From: Enterococcus devriesei
Lineage (GTDB): Bacteria > Bacillota > Bacilli > Lactobacillales > Enterococcaceae
NCBI RefSeq assembly: GCF_001885905.1
Contig: NZ_JXKM01000005.1
Location: 62,001-126,000, forward strand
Reading direction: 5' to 3'
Length of the DNA stretch: 64,000 bases
Positions 18,128-26,671 of the stretch are shown here, piece by piece. The translations under genes and the position numbers were made by a program. Under the pieces are notes generated by a model that made no database searches, had not been told where the DNA came from, and was given only the letters and a program-made list of their open reading frames with translations. Each line of letters begins with the position of its first letter. The first letter of the stretch is position 1.

Positions 18128-18140
18128 GCTTCACTATTGC

Positions 18141-18587
18141 TTACTTGTTCAGGAGTTCCTTGACGACTGCATTGACTTGATTGCCATCGGCTTTGCCTTT
18201 GACTTTCGGCATCACTGCCCCCATCACTTTACCAAATTCCTTTGGTGACGTCGCTCCCGTTTTTGTAATTGCTTCTTGAACAATTGCACGAATCTCTTCT
18301 TCACTCAGTTGAGCCGGCAAATAGTTTTCAACAATTACGATTTCCTTTTTGACTTTATCAGCCAAATCGGAGCGGTCAGCTTTTTCAAATTCCGTTAAAG
18401 AATCACGACGTTGTTTCATCTCACGAGATAAAACGGTCAATTCTTCTTCTTCATTCAAATCCTGACCTTTTTTGATCTGCTCATTTTGAATCGAAGCCTT
18501 AAGCATCCGGATCACTTGCAAAGACTCTTTATCTTTTGCTCGCATCGCTTGCTTCATGTCTTCATTCAAGGTAGTAAGTAGTGACAA
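18141..18587 (-). CDS. yqeY: GatB/YqeY domain protein
   Basis: 148 residues from the TTG at 18587, which lies eight bases after GGAG; the upstream GTG at 18596 overlaps that site and is unlikely. The protein is an all-helical YqeY homologue ([19 protein letters not shown], later [24 protein letters not shown]), related to the tail domain of GatB, which contacts tRNA. Precise role unknown. It sits directly after rpsU in a shared operon, a conserved Firmicute pair. Confidence 0.93.
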   Translation of the reverse strand: MSLLTTLNEDMKQAMRAKDKESLQVIRMLKASIQNEQIKKGQDLNEEEELTVLSREMKQRRDSLTEFEKADRSDLADKVKKEIVIVENYLPAQLSEEEIRAIVQEAITKTGATSPKEFGKVMGAVMPKVKGKADGNQVNAVVKELLNK

Positions 18588-18608
18588 TAGAATCACTCCA
18601 TTGACAGA

Positions 18609-18785
18609 CTAGAATTTCTTACGTTTTCTAGCTGCTTCTGATTTTTTCTTACGTTTCACACTTGGTTTTTCATAAAATTCACGTTTGCGAGATTCTTGCA
18701 GAGTCCCTGCTTTTGAAACGGAACGTTTGAAGCGACGAAGAGCATCGTCAAGAGATTCATTTTTACGAACCACTGTTTTTGACAT
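18609..18785 (-). CDS. rpsU: 30S ribosomal protein S21
   Basis: 58 residues. The protein reads [20 protein letters not shown], continues [20 protein letters not shown] and ends in a Lys/Arg-rich tail ([14 protein letters not shown]), a textbook bS21. S21 binds the 30S platform near the anti-Shine-Dalgarno region. Preceded by GGAGGGAATTTAT and a strong promoter; yqeY follows 21 bases later. Confidence 0.97.
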   Translation of the reverse strand: MSKTVVRKNESLDDALRRFKRSVSKAGTLQESRKREFYEKPSVKRKKKSEAARKRKKF

Positions 18786-18868
18786 ATAAATTCCCTCCCT
18801 CCGGGCTTGAAATGTAACCGTTTTTGTTATTGAAATATACTTTCAACCAACAAGACCGTCCATAAGTC

Positions 18869-18897
18869 ATTATATCCAATGGTCTATTTTGAGTCAA
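18869..18897 (-). promoter_or_regulatory. SigmaA promoter of rpsU-yqeY
   Basis: Minus strand TTGACT at 18897-18892, a 17-base spacer and a consensus TATAAT at 18874-18869. Among the best promoters in the window, fitting a ribosomal protein gene. Confidence 0.9.
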
Positions 18898-18923
18898 GGT
18901 ACTGAAGAATTTTAATTCTTAAT

Positions 18924-19361
18924 TTATTCATTAACATTTTGGCATTTTTCACAACGACCGTAAAGTTCAAAGCGATGCCCTTCGATTGAGCAGTCATCTA
19001 ACTGTTCTTTGAAGAAATCCATTGGGCACATGTGGATCTCTTTGGTCATTCCACAGACCGTACAAATAAAATGATGATGATGTTCAAAACTTTCGCTGCA
19101 ACTAAAGCGGAACTTCATTTCCCCTTGTAGCTCGGTGTCTTCAATCAAGCCAATCTCACAAAATTCACGTAAATTGCGATACACCGTGTCATAACTTAAT
19201 CCTGGGAATTGTTCATTCAAATGATTATAAACTTCACGGGCAGAAACGTAACGATTCTTTTTAATCAAAAAATCCAGTAAGGTCTCGCGCTTTTTCGTGT
19301 ACTTAAAGCCATGCTCTTTCACTTTTCCCAATGCTTTCTCTAACAATGTTGCTTGCGGCAT
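18924..19361 (-). CDS. zur: Fur-family metalloregulator, Zur-like
   Basis: 145 residues from ATG at 19361, six bases after CGAGGG; the longer frame upstream is not coding. Fur fold: winged helix with YDTVYRNLREF as recognition helix, HHHHF metal site near residue 93, and two structural zinc CxxC pairs (CTVCG and CEKC). The run PGLSYDTVYRNL and the CPMD, GHRFELYG segments resemble Bacillus Zur more than PerR or Fur, so I favour a zinc sensor, but Fur cannot be excluded without target data. Divergent from ppsR with overlapping promoters. Confidence 0.85.
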   Translation of the reverse strand: MPQATLLEKALGKVKEHGFKYTKKRETLLDFLIKKNRYVSAREVYNHLNEQFPGLSYDTVYRNLREFCEIGLIEDTELQGEMKFRFSCSESFEHHHHFICTVCGMTKEIHMCPMDFFKEQLDDCSIEGHRFELYGRCEKCQNVNE

Positions 19362-19404
19362 AGTCATCCCTCGATTCAAAGTGTAATGATTCCGAATAAA
19401 CAAT

Positions 19405-19433
19405 ATGGTATAATAAATTATCTTTGATTGCAA
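19405..19433 (-). promoter_or_regulatory. Promoter of the Zur-like gene
   Basis: Minus strand TTGCAA at 19433-19428, 17-base spacer and TACCAT at 19410-19405. It overlaps the divergent ppsR promoter, so the two genes probably interfere or share regulation. Confidence 0.6.
19406..19414 (+). promoter_or_regulatory. Extended -10 promoter of ppsR
   Basis: TGG-TATAAT at 19406-19414 with no good -35. The consensus -10 with the TG extension suits sigmaA. Overlaps the -10 of the divergent Zur-like gene. Confidence 0.65.
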
Positions 19434-19447
19434 GGGAGAATCTCTTT

Positions 19448-20302
19448 ATGAACAGCGAAAAACAAGGCGAACTGGTAACGATTTTTATTATTTCCGATTC
19501 TGCTGGAGAAACCGCCTCGAAACTGGCTCAAGCTTCAATGGCACAATATCCGACAGTCGAATTTTGTCTTTTCCGTCGAACCTTCATTCATTCGGAAGAA
19601 TTATTGTTAAAAGCATTAAATGACGCAAAAGCAGAGAACGGCATGATCATTTATACCTTGATTGATCCGAATTTATCAAAAATAGCGAAAGAATTTTGTA
19701 AGCATGAAGACTTGTTTACGATGGATCTATTGAATCCAGTCGTAGATGAAATCGGTCAACGAGCACATGTGGAGCCAACCGGCGAACGGGGCGCGCTTCA
19801 TCATTTGAACGAAAATTATTTCAAGCGGATCAAAGCAATGGAGTTTGCGGTGAAGTATGACGACGGCAAAGACCCTCGCGGTTTTTTAGAAGCCGACGTG
19901 GTCTTACTCGGTGTCTCACGTACATCAAAAACCCCGCTAAGCTTATACTTAGCCAATAAAAATCTTAAAGTTGCGAATTTGCCGCTGATTCCGCAAGCCC
20001 ATATTCCAAAACAGCTTTTTGAAATCGATCCGAAAAAAATCGTCGGCCTGACGAACGATCCTGAAGTATTGATTGGGATTCGTAAAGAACGGATGCGGGC
20101 TTACGGCTTGAATCCTGAAACAGCCTATTCCGATCGCGATAAAATCCAAGCAGAACTGAAATTTGCCAATGATCTTTATCAAAAACTTGGCTGCGAAGTC
20201 ATCAACGTAGCGACGCTTTCGATTGAAGAAACAGCGGCAATGATCATGAGCGCCTTAGACTTGGAAGACCATAGTTATTACTTTATGGAAGAAGAAAGCT
20301 GA
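19448..20302 (+). CDS. ppsR: Pyruvate, phosphate dikinase regulatory protein (kinase/phosphorylase)
   Basis: 284 residues from ATG at 19448, which follows AAGGGAGA. DUF299 family: FIISDSAGETASKLAQA at the N-terminus and the P-loop-like GVSRTSKTPLSLYLAN about residue 152-167. Family members inactivate PPDK or PEP synthase by ADP-dependent phosphorylation and reactivate it by phosphate-dependent dephosphorylation. No ppdK is in this window, so its target lies elsewhere or it has another role. Single gene ending at a strong terminator. Confidence 0.92.
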   Translation: MNSEKQGELVTIFIISDSAGETASKLAQASMAQYPTVEFCLFRRTFIHSEELLLKALNDAKAENGMIIYTLIDPNLSKIAKEFCKHEDLFTMDLLNPVVDEIGQRAHVEPTGERGALHHLNENYFKRIKAMEFAVKYDDGKDPRGFLEADVVLLGVSRTSKTPLSLYLANKNLKVANLPLIPQAHIPKQLFEIDPKKIVGLTNDPEVLIGIRKERMRAYGLNPETAYSDRDKIQAELKFANDLYQKLGCEVINVATLSIEETAAMIMSALDLEDHSYYFMEEES

Positions 20303-20330
20303 AATCATCACGGTTTCAGCTTTCTTTTTT
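20294..20330. terminator. Terminator between ppsR and metA
   Basis: Stem GAAAGCTGAAATC/GGTTTCAGCTTTC followed by T6 on the plus strand, serving ppsR. It overlaps the 3' end of the convergent metA. Confidence 0.9.
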
Positions 20331-21237
20331 GCTGTCTTTGACGAATCTCGGTTAATGGATAAGGCGTCATTTGATACACGTCATTCAGCCAGTTATGATA
20401 AAACAAATGCGCATGTGCCCGCCAGTAATTAGTAATTTTTTCGCCTTCGTAATAATTTTCTGGCTGCGCGGTCGTTAAGCCACGTTCATGATCCCGCAAA
20501 TATTCTTTTTCCAGTGTATCCGTATCGTATTCAAAATGTCCCATCAAAAAAATATCGTGTTCGTCCTCTGAGAGTAATATCGCTGAGCGTGCGTGATCAT
20601 CTTTGGCGATTACTTTGATTTTTGGTTGATTTCGCACTTGTTCTTCATTGATTCCAGTATAGCGCGACTGCGGCATCCAAAAACGATCATCAAAGCCACG
20701 AAAGAGTCGATGCTGGTATTCGATTTCCTGCTGATAAATGCCAAACATTTTTTCTGGAAAAGGCAGCTTATCGATCCCGAAATGATGATACAAGCCCGCT
20801 TGTGCTCCCCAACAAATATGCACGACCGACGTCACCGCTCGCTGACTCCACTCCATGATTTCCACTAACTCAGCCCAATAGTCCACTTCGGTAAAAGTCA
20901 GCTGCTCCACCGGCGCCCCCGTAATGATCAAACCATCGTAACAAGTATCAACGATTTGGGAAAACTCCAAATAAAATTTGTCTAAATGATTTTTACTCGT
21001 ATTTTTCGCTTCATGACTGGCAACCTTTAAAAAATCCACATCGATCTGCAACGGACTTTGACTAATCAGCCGCAGCAAATGAATCTCCGTATCGATTTTA
21101 TTTGGCATCAAATTCAAGATCAACAGTTTCAATGGACGAATATCTTGGTGCTCCGCCCGCATATTATCGATGGCGAAGATGTCTTCGATTTCTAAGACCG
21201 ACTTTGCAGGAAAATCAACGTCTAAACGAATCGGCAT
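20308..21237 (-). CDS. metA: Homoserine O-acetyltransferase (MetA fold)
   Basis: 309 residues. Acylates homoserine at the entry of methionine synthesis. Catalytic Cys142 lies in HICWGAQAG, with His/Glu in GHFEYD and Lys47 in LMPNKIDTE. Residue 111 is Glu (GAPVEQLTF); in this family Glu111 marks acetyl-CoA users and Gly111 succinyl-CoA users, so acetyl transfer is expected even though the gene is often named succinyltransferase. This suits the partner MetY just upstream, which uses O-acetylhomoserine. Only three bases separate them. Confidence 0.95.
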   Translation of the reverse strand: MPIRLDVDFPAKSVLEIEDIFAIDNMRAEHQDIRPLKLLILNLMPNKIDTEIHLLRLISQSPLQIDVDFLKVASHEAKNTSKNHLDKFYLEFSQIVDTCYDGLIITGAPVEQLTFTEVDYWAELVEIMEWSQRAVTSVVHICWGAQAGLYHHFGIDKLPFPEKMFGIYQQEIEYQHRLFRGFDDRFWMPQSRYTGINEEQVRNQPKIKVIAKDDHARSAILLSEDEHDIFLMGHFEYDTDTLEKEYLRDHERGLTTAQPENYYEGEKITNYWRAHAHLFYHNWLNDVYQMTPYPLTEIRQRQQKRKLKP

Positions 21238-21240
21238 GCG

Positions 21241-22512
21241 TTATCCCTCCAATTTATCAAAGGCTTGTTGCAGATCTGCTAAAATGTCCGCTACATTCTC
21301 AATCCCGCAAGATAAACGAACGAGTCCAGGAGAAATCCCCGCTTGTCGTAATTCTTCGTCTGTCAACTGACGATGAGTCGACGTCGCCGGATGCAGCGCA
21401 CACGTTCGAATATCCGCCACGTGAACTTCTAAAGAGACTAAGCCCAAAGCATCCAACCACTTCGCTGCCGTTTCCTTTCCGTCAGCAAATTCGACGGAAA
21501 TGACACCGCACAAGCCATTTGGTACATATTTTTGTGCCAAAGAATAATCAGCATCCGACTTCAATCCTGGATAATAAACTTTTTCGATGGCTGCTTGTTT
21601 TTCTAAAAATTCAGCCACAGTCACCGCATTTTGATAATGTCGATCCATCCGAACAGACAATGTTTCTATTCCAAGATTCAACAAAAAAGAATTTTGCGGC
21701 GATGGGGTCGCTCCAAGATCACGCATTAATTGAACCCGCGCCTTCGTGATATAGGCCGCCGCGCCAAATTTTTCAGTGTAGACGATCCCGTGATAGGTTT
21801 CATCTGGTTCGGATAATTGCGGAAATTTCCCGTTAGTCCAATCAAAGGTGCCTGCGTCCACGATCACTCCGCCTGTTTGTACGGCATGACCATCTAAATA
21901 CTTCGTCGTACTATGGATCACAATATCCGCCCCGAATTCAATCGGTCTACAAAAATACGGTGTCGCAAAAGTGTTGTCGATAATAAAAGGAATCGCTAGT
22001 TCTTTTGCTACCGTTGAAAATTTTTCAAGGTCCAATACTTTTACTGCTGGATTTGCGATCGTTTCACCGAAGATCGCTTTTGTATTTGGCTTGGCTGCTT
22101 GTAACAATTCTTCCACAGACGCATCTTGATCAACAAAAGTTACTTCGATCCCCATTTTTTTAAGCGTATGAGCAAATAAATTATAGGTCCCGCCATAAAT
22201 GTAGCTAGAAGAAATCAAATGATCACCCGACTCTAAAATATTCAACACCGCGTAAAAGGTCGCTGCTTGTCCTGAGGATGTACATAAGGCACCAACCCCA
22301 TTTTCCAAAGCCGCGATTTTTTCTTCCACCGCACTGGTCGTTGGATTGGCTAAGCGGGTATAGAAATAACCATTCGCTTCTAAATCAAATAATTTCCCGA
22401 TCTCTTCTGTTGAGTCGTAAGCATAGGTCGTACTTTGGGTGATTGGCAAGACCCGCGCCCCACCATTTTCCGGCTGATAACCAGCGTGTAAACATTTCGT
22501 TTCAAATTCCAT
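21241..22512 (-). CDS. metY: O-acetylhomoserine aminocarboxypropyltransferase (sulfhydrylase)
   Basis: 423 residues from the ATG at 22512, eight bases after AAGGAGG; three ATG codons in a row precede MEFETKCLHAGY. PLP enzyme of the Cys/Met metabolism family with the PLP lysine in HSTTKYLDGHAVQTGG. It makes homocysteine directly from O-acetylhomoserine and sulfide, or cysteine from O-acetylserine. First gene of metYA, downstream of a methionine T-box. No metB or metC is present, so direct sulfhydrylation is the inferred route. Confidence 0.94.
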   Translation of the reverse strand: MEFETKCLHAGYQPENGGARVLPITQSTTYAYDSTEEIGKLFDLEANGYFYTRLANPTTSAVEEKIAALENGVGALCTSSGQAATFYAVLNILESGDHLISSSYIYGGTYNLFAHTLKKMGIEVTFVDQDASVEELLQAAKPNTKAIFGETIANPAVKVLDLEKFSTVAKELAIPFIIDNTFATPYFCRPIEFGADIVIHSTTKYLDGHAVQTGGVIVDAGTFDWTNGKFPQLSEPDETYHGIVYTEKFGAAAYITKARVQLMRDLGATPSPQNSFLLNLGIETLSVRMDRHYQNAVTVAEFLEKQAAIEKVYYPGLKSDADYSLAQKYVPNGLCGVISVEFADGKETAAKWLDALGLVSLEVHVADIRTCALHPATSTHRQLTDEELRQAGISPGLVRLSCGIENVADILADLQQAFDKLEG

Positions 22513-22624
22513 CATCATTTCCTCCTTGTTAGTTATCATTTTCAAACTTTTTATGTTAAGTGATTCTCTTTATAAACAGGTTTCGTTTCTCAAACCATTC
22601 ACTATCCTGCTGAATTTTCTTGAT

Positions 22625-22788
22625 AGCAACTTAGCTGCTAACTCACTAGAAAAGTTTTCTTTTTTCAAAAACCGAAAAAAGATACTTATCTTCGTACGCA
22701 TACGATTCCACTAAGTATTTGCTCCAAGCTTTGTTTAAAAAATAATTTTCAGCTGATACTCCTTATCATTGCGAAAAGTGGAACTCGC
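22625..22788 (-). repeat. Covarying intergenic element, copy 2
   Basis: Minus strand begins TTTTTTGCGAGTTCCACTTT right at the poly-U tract of the metYA T-box terminator; the left arm TTCCACT (22784-22777) pairs with AGTGGAA at 22712-22706, then ATCGTATGCGTACGA. The loop is about 60 bases and unlike copy 1, but the tail again has a T6/A6-rich hairpin and TGAGTTAGC. Lies in the metY leader between T-box and start codon. Confidence 0.8.
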
Positions 22789-22792
22789 AAAA

Positions 22793-23022
22793 AAGGGCAC
22801 CCTCATCTTTTCATATTATGAAAGGACGGGAGTGCCGTGGTACCACCTTGGTTTATCAGGCTCTTGCAAGACTGATCTTTTGTCGTATTGCTACGAACTG
22901 CTGTATCGGGCACACCCGTGTCTAATCGACAATCGCTCTGAGACCATCTTCTGATTCATCACTGCTGCTTCTTTTCAGCTACCGAAGCTCTCTGTGGAGT
23001 CTGGTGAATCCTACTCTTCTCT
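22793..23022 (-). promoter_or_regulatory. Methionine T-box riboswitch with terminator
   Basis: Minus strand T-box AAGGTGGTACCACGG at about 22854-22840, followed by a GGCACTC...GAGGGTGCC stem and T6 (22840-22793). Stem I shows an upper helix GATTCA/TGAATC and a lower helix GAGA/TCTC enclosing an internal loop with AGTA on the 5' side and GATGG on the 3' side, which makes ATG at 22947-22945 the likely specifier. It begins about 10 bases after the thrB stop, so it can gate read-through from hom-thrC-thrB as well as any local transcript. Codon choice is inferred from the fold and from metYA. Confidence 0.88.
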
Positions 23023-23031
23023 TCATCGCAA

Positions 23032-23895
23032 TTAAAATATTTGGACGCCTTCTTTTTCAACGGAAAGGACATCAATCGATGCCTCATGATCATAGGCCTT
23101 TAATGCTGTGACTAATTTTTCAGTATTTTCTGGTGGCGTTAAGACTAATACAGTCGGGCCCGCACCACTTAGAAAACTGCCGTATCCACCGTAGGCCTTG
23201 CAAAATTCACGAATTTTTTTCAAATGAGGAACCAAATGCTGGCGATGGCTTTCGTGTAAAATATCCTTCTCCATCATTTTACCGGCTAATGGCAGATTCC
23301 CATTTAACACTGCGGCAATCATCACGTTGCCGATCGAACTGGCTGTGACCGCATCGCGATAGGACATTTCCTTTGGTAAAACCGCGCGGCTTTCCGCTGT
23401 CAGTAATTCATGATTTGGAATGAAAGCAATCACATCGCAATCAGGAAAATGATGCTTCACAAAATTTACTTCATTGTTATTAAAGCTGGCGACGACAAAA
23501 TCGCCACAAATCGCCGGAGCCACATTATCAGGGTGTCCTTCGATTTTTGTTGCATAGGTCACTTTTTGTGCCGTGGTCATTCCAAGCTTTCCTAAACGAT
23601 TGGCTAATTCAATTCCCGCTACGACCACTGACGAGCTGCTGCCTAAGCCGCGAGCGATGGGGATGTCTGACGTCATCGTTAATCGATGCGGCTTTAAATT
23701 AGGCGCTAAGTCTAAGGCCGTTTGGATCAATAAATTTTTTTCATCAGAAGGAATGTTGCTTCCTAAGTGATGAACGATCTGCCAATTTTTTGTTTCCTCA
23801 CCAATCTCGATAGTCAAATACTGGGACAAAGCGATCCCACACGAATCAAAGCCGGGACCTAAGTTGGCGCTGGTTGCCGGGACGCGGATTTTCAT
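23032..23895 (-). CDS. thrB: Homoserine kinase
   Basis: 287 residues, GHMP kinase. The ATP-binding motif [17 protein letters not shown] is at 78-94, and the N-terminal [15 protein letters not shown] is the substrate-side motif. Phosphorylates homoserine on the threonine branch. Start overlaps the thrC stop by four bases. It is the last gene of hom-thrC-thrB, and the methionine T-box begins directly after it. Confidence 0.97.
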   Translation of the reverse strand: MKIRVPATSANLGPGFDSCGIALSQYLTIEIGEETKNWQIVHHLGSNIPSDEKNLLIQTALDLAPNLKPHRLTMTSDIPIARGLGSSSSVVVAGIELANRLGKLGMTTAQKVTYATKIEGHPDNVAPAICGDFVVASFNNNEVNFVKHHFPDCDVIAFIPNHELLTAESRAVLPKEMSYRDAVTASSIGNVMIAAVLNGNLPLAGKMMEKDILHESHRQHLVPHLKKIREFCKAYGGYGSFLSGAGPTVLVLTPPENTEKLVTALKAYDHEASIDVLSVEKEGVQIF

Positions 23896-24950
23896 AGAGC
23901 GGCCACTCCTTCACGTAAGTGTCGGCGCATATCCTCCAAGTCACTCATCTTATTGATCTTGATATCTGTTTCGTTAATCGCTGTATCGGGGTCTTTTAAG
24001 CCATTTCCGGTAAAGACGGTCACAACCGTTTCACCCGCTTTGATCCGACCGTTTTTCACGTGTTGGATCACACCGGCAAGCGAAGCTGCAGAGCCAGGTT
24101 CCACAAAAACACCTTCTTGAGCGGCTACTTTGCGATAGGCATTCAAAATTTCTTCGTCTGTCACAGAATCAATGTAGCCTTGCGATTCATCACGAGCCGC
24201 TTCGGCTAACTGCCAACTCGCTGGGTTTCCGATCCGGATCGCCGTTGCAACTGTTTCCGGTTGTTCGATTACTTTTCCGGTAACAATCGCCGCTGCGCCC
24301 TCGGCTTCAAAGCCATGCATTCGCGGAAGCTCCGTCCCCTTTTTTTCATGCCATTCTTTGAAGCCCTTCCAGTAAGCCGAAATATTTCCGGCATTACCAA
24401 CCGGAATCGCCAAAACATCTGGCGCTTTTTCTAATTGTTCGCAAATCTCGAACGCCGCGGTTTTTTGTCCTTCTAAACGATAAGGGTTGACTGAATTTAC
24501 TAACGCCACTGCTTCTGTCTCGGCAATATCCCGCACGGCTTTCAATGCTTCGTCGAAATTTCCAGGTATCGAAATAATATCCGCCCCATAAGCGATCGCT
24601 TGCGCCAATTTCCCCATCGCAATTTTCCCATCTGGTATCACGACGTAAGCTTTAATACCAGCACGTGTAGCATAAGCCGCAGCCGCAGCACTAGTATTTC
24701 CGGTTGAAGCGCAAATAATTGCCTTCGCGCCGTCCTCTACTGCTTTTGCTACCGCCATCACCATGCCGCGGTCTTTGAAGGAACCCGTTGGATTCAAGCC
24801 TTCATACTTTCCGTATAACGTGATGCCTAACTCTTTTGATAAATTCTTCAAAGGAATCAAAGGTGTATTTCCTTCAGCTAAAGCGATCTGTGGTGTCTTA
24901 TCCGTAATTGGCAAGTATTCTTTATATTGCTTTAATAGACCTTCGTACAT
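23892..24950 (-). CDS. thrC: Threonine synthase
   Basis: 352 residues, the shorter class of threonine synthase. PLP lysine Lys59 lies in [10 protein letters not shown] (53-62), and the glycine loop in [11 protein letters not shown] contacts the PLP phosphate. Converts phosphohomoserine to threonine. Three bases after hom and four-base overlap with thrB, so a coupled operon. Confidence 0.97.
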   Translation of the reverse strand: MYEGLLKQYKEYLPITDKTPQIALAEGNTPLIPLKNLSKELGITLYGKYEGLNPTGSFKDRGMVMAVAKAVEDGAKAIICASTGNTSAAAAAYATRAGIKAYVVIPDGKIAMGKLAQAIAYGADIISIPGNFDEALKAVRDIAETEAVALVNSVNPYRLEGQKTAAFEICEQLEKAPDVLAIPVGNAGNISAYWKGFKEWHEKKGTELPRMHGFEAEGAAAIVTGKVIEQPETVATAIRIGNPASWQLAEAARDESQGYIDSVTDEEILNAYRKVAAQEGVFVEPGSAASLAGVIQHVKNGRIKAGETVVTVFTGNGLKDPDTAINETDIKINKMSDLEDMRRHLREGVAAL

Positions 24951-24953
24951 AGT

Positions 24954-26243
24954 TTATTCCCCCATAACTTTCATCAACGATAAGATTTTGTAACTGGTTT
25001 TGTCTTTGATTTCTTGTTGAATGGTCAACATTTTGGTTTCTGAAGTCTCATGGGTAATCAAGACCACTCGGGCATTTTCGCCATCGCCTTTTTCTTGAAC
25101 GACTTGTTCAAAGCCTACTTGAGTCTCCGTCATGATCTCAGCTAGCTTCAAAAATTGTCCAGCTTCATCCGGCATCTCTAGTGACAAGAAGTACTTGCTG
25201 ATATTTTCGCTTGGCGGAGTAATTTTGGTTGGCTGCGTATAGCCCGTAAAACGATGCCCCACCGTATTTTTCTTCATCTTATTAACGATCGTCATCAAAT
25301 CCGCCACGATGCTGGTCGCCGTTGGTCGTGCACCTGCACCGGGACCATAATACATCGATTCGCCAATGCCTGAGCTTTTGACGAAAACGGCGTTCATTTC
25401 ATTATGGATTGAAGCCAATGGATGTTTATGGGGAACTAGAATGGGTCCTACCTCAACAGAAATGGTATCGTCTTGTTTGATTGTTGAACCAATTAATTTG
25501 ACGGTATAGCCCAGCTGATCCGCAATTGAAACATCCTCCGCCGCTAACCCGCGAATTCCCTTGATCTTGACTTGATCCATCGTGATGGTCATCCCAAAAG
25601 CAAATTTACTCAAGATTACCATTTTATAAGCCGCGTCGATCCCATCAACATCATTGGTTGGGTCACTTTCCGCAAAGCCCAACGCTTGCGCTTCTTTCAA
25701 AGTCTCTTCATAAGAGCGATGTTCTTGGACCATTTTTGTCAGCATATAATTGGTCGTGCCATTGACGATCCCTAAAACTTCGGTGATATCATCTGCCGCT
25801 AAACTGTTGGCGATCGTCCGTAGGATTGGAATGCCTCCGGCGACACTGGCTTCATAATACAAATTGCGCTGTTGCTCCCGAGCGAGATCAACTAATTCAC
25901 TGCCATGCTGTGCCAGTAAATCTTTATTGGCCGTCACGACATTTTTACCAGCTATCAAAGCTTGCTTGATAAACGTTTTAGCCGGTTCGATTCGGCCCAT
26001 GACTTCCACAATGATGGAGATTTCTGGATCATTTAAGATCGCCTCCAATTCGGTCACTAACTCTAAGTGGTATTTATCCGCTAACGCCTGCTTATCTTCT
26101 TCTGGACGGACCAATGCTTTGGTGACAACCAAGGGACCGCCAATACTTTTTTCAATTTTTTCTTGATGATCTGCTAAAATTTCTAAAACGCCGGTACCAA
26201 CCACGCCTAGTCCTAATAGACCCACCTTGACTGTTTTTTCCAT
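24954..26243 (-). CDS. hom: Homoserine dehydrogenase
   Basis: 429 residues: NAD(P)-binding GLLGLGVVGTG at 8-18, catalytic core with VVTANKDLLA and GIVNGTTNYML, and a C-terminal ACT domain from about 350. Reduces aspartate semialdehyde to homoserine, the common precursor of threonine and methionine. The ACT domain suggests feedback control, usually by threonine. First gene of the operon behind a clear promoter; ribosome site GGAGGCGGATT. Confidence 0.97.
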   Translation of the reverse strand: MEKTVKVGLLGLGVVGTGVLEILADHQEKIEKSIGGPLVVTKALVRPEEDKQALADKYHLELVTELEAILNDPEISIIVEVMGRIEPAKTFIKQALIAGKNVVTANKDLLAQHGSELVDLAREQQRNLYYEASVAGGIPILRTIANSLAADDITEVLGIVNGTTNYMLTKMVQEHRSYEETLKEAQALGFAESDPTNDVDGIDAAYKMVILSKFAFGMTITMDQVKIKGIRGLAAEDVSIADQLGYTVKLIGSTIKQDDTISVEVGPILVPHKHPLASIHNEMNAVFVKSSGIGESMYYGPGAGARPTATSIVADLMTIVNKMKKNTVGHRFTGYTQPTKITPPSENISKYFLSLEMPDEAGQFLKLAEIMTETQVGFEQVVQEKGDGENARVVLITHETSETKMLTIQQEIKDKTSYKILSLMKVMGE

Positions 26244-26290
26244 AATCCGCCTCCATTTGATTACATTCGTATTAAAAGTAATTTCATCAT

Positions 26291-26319
26291 ATTCTAATAG
26301 TTAGGTTTCAGTATAACAA
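26291..26319 (-). promoter_or_regulatory. SigmaA promoter of hom-thrC-thrB
   Basis: Minus strand TTGTTA at 26319-26314, a 17-base spacer and TAGAAT at 26296-26291, about 48 bases before the hom start codon. No T-box or leader peptide is seen here. Confidence 0.75.
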
Positions 26320-26328
26320 AATTTCTAC

Positions 26329-26367
26329 AAAAAAAAAGTGCTTTTCCAAAAAAATTGGAAAAGCACT
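26329..26367 (-). terminator. Terminator of pgcA-arsR operon
   Basis: Perfect 13-base stem AGTGCTTTTCCAA/TTGGAAAAGCACT followed by a run of nine T on the minus strand, four bases after the ArsR-family stop codon. Confidence 0.92.
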
Positions 26368-26370
26368 CTT

Positions 26371-26658
26371 TTACTGGTGCAAGACGTGTCGAAAGGTTTG
26401 TTCCAAAACATCTAAAACGTGTTGATCATCCAAGCTGTAAAGCATCGCCTTACCATCCCGTCGCGCTTTTACCAAACGCTTATCACGCAACAATTTTAAC
26501 TGGTGAGAAACGGCTGATTGCTCCATTTCTAAAGTATCGCTAATCGAAGAAACATTACGTTCGCCTTCTTTTAGAAACATTAAAATTTTTAGACGGGTCG
26601 GGTCACTCAAAACTTTAAAAAATTGACTGACTGCTTGAAATTCTTCGTGTTCCTTCAT
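26371..26658 (-). CDS. ArsR/SmtB-family metal sensor, CzrA-like
   Basis: 95 residues, winged helix with recognition region MEQSAVSHQLKLLRDKRLV. It lacks the CxC site of ArsR/CadC but carries Asp78, His80, His91 and His94, the DxHx10HxxH pattern of the alpha-5 zinc/cobalt site of CzrA and SmtB. A zinc-responsive repressor is therefore likely. No exporter gene lies next to it; instead it follows pgcA by 13 bases on the same strand and ends the operon. Target unknown. Confidence 0.88.
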   Translation of the reverse strand: MKEHEEFQAVSQFFKVLSDPTRLKILMFLKEGERNVSSISDTLEMEQSAVSHQLKLLRDKRLVKARRDGKAMLYSLDDQHVLDVLEQTFRHVLHQ

Positions 26659-26671
26659 TTAAAACCCTCAT

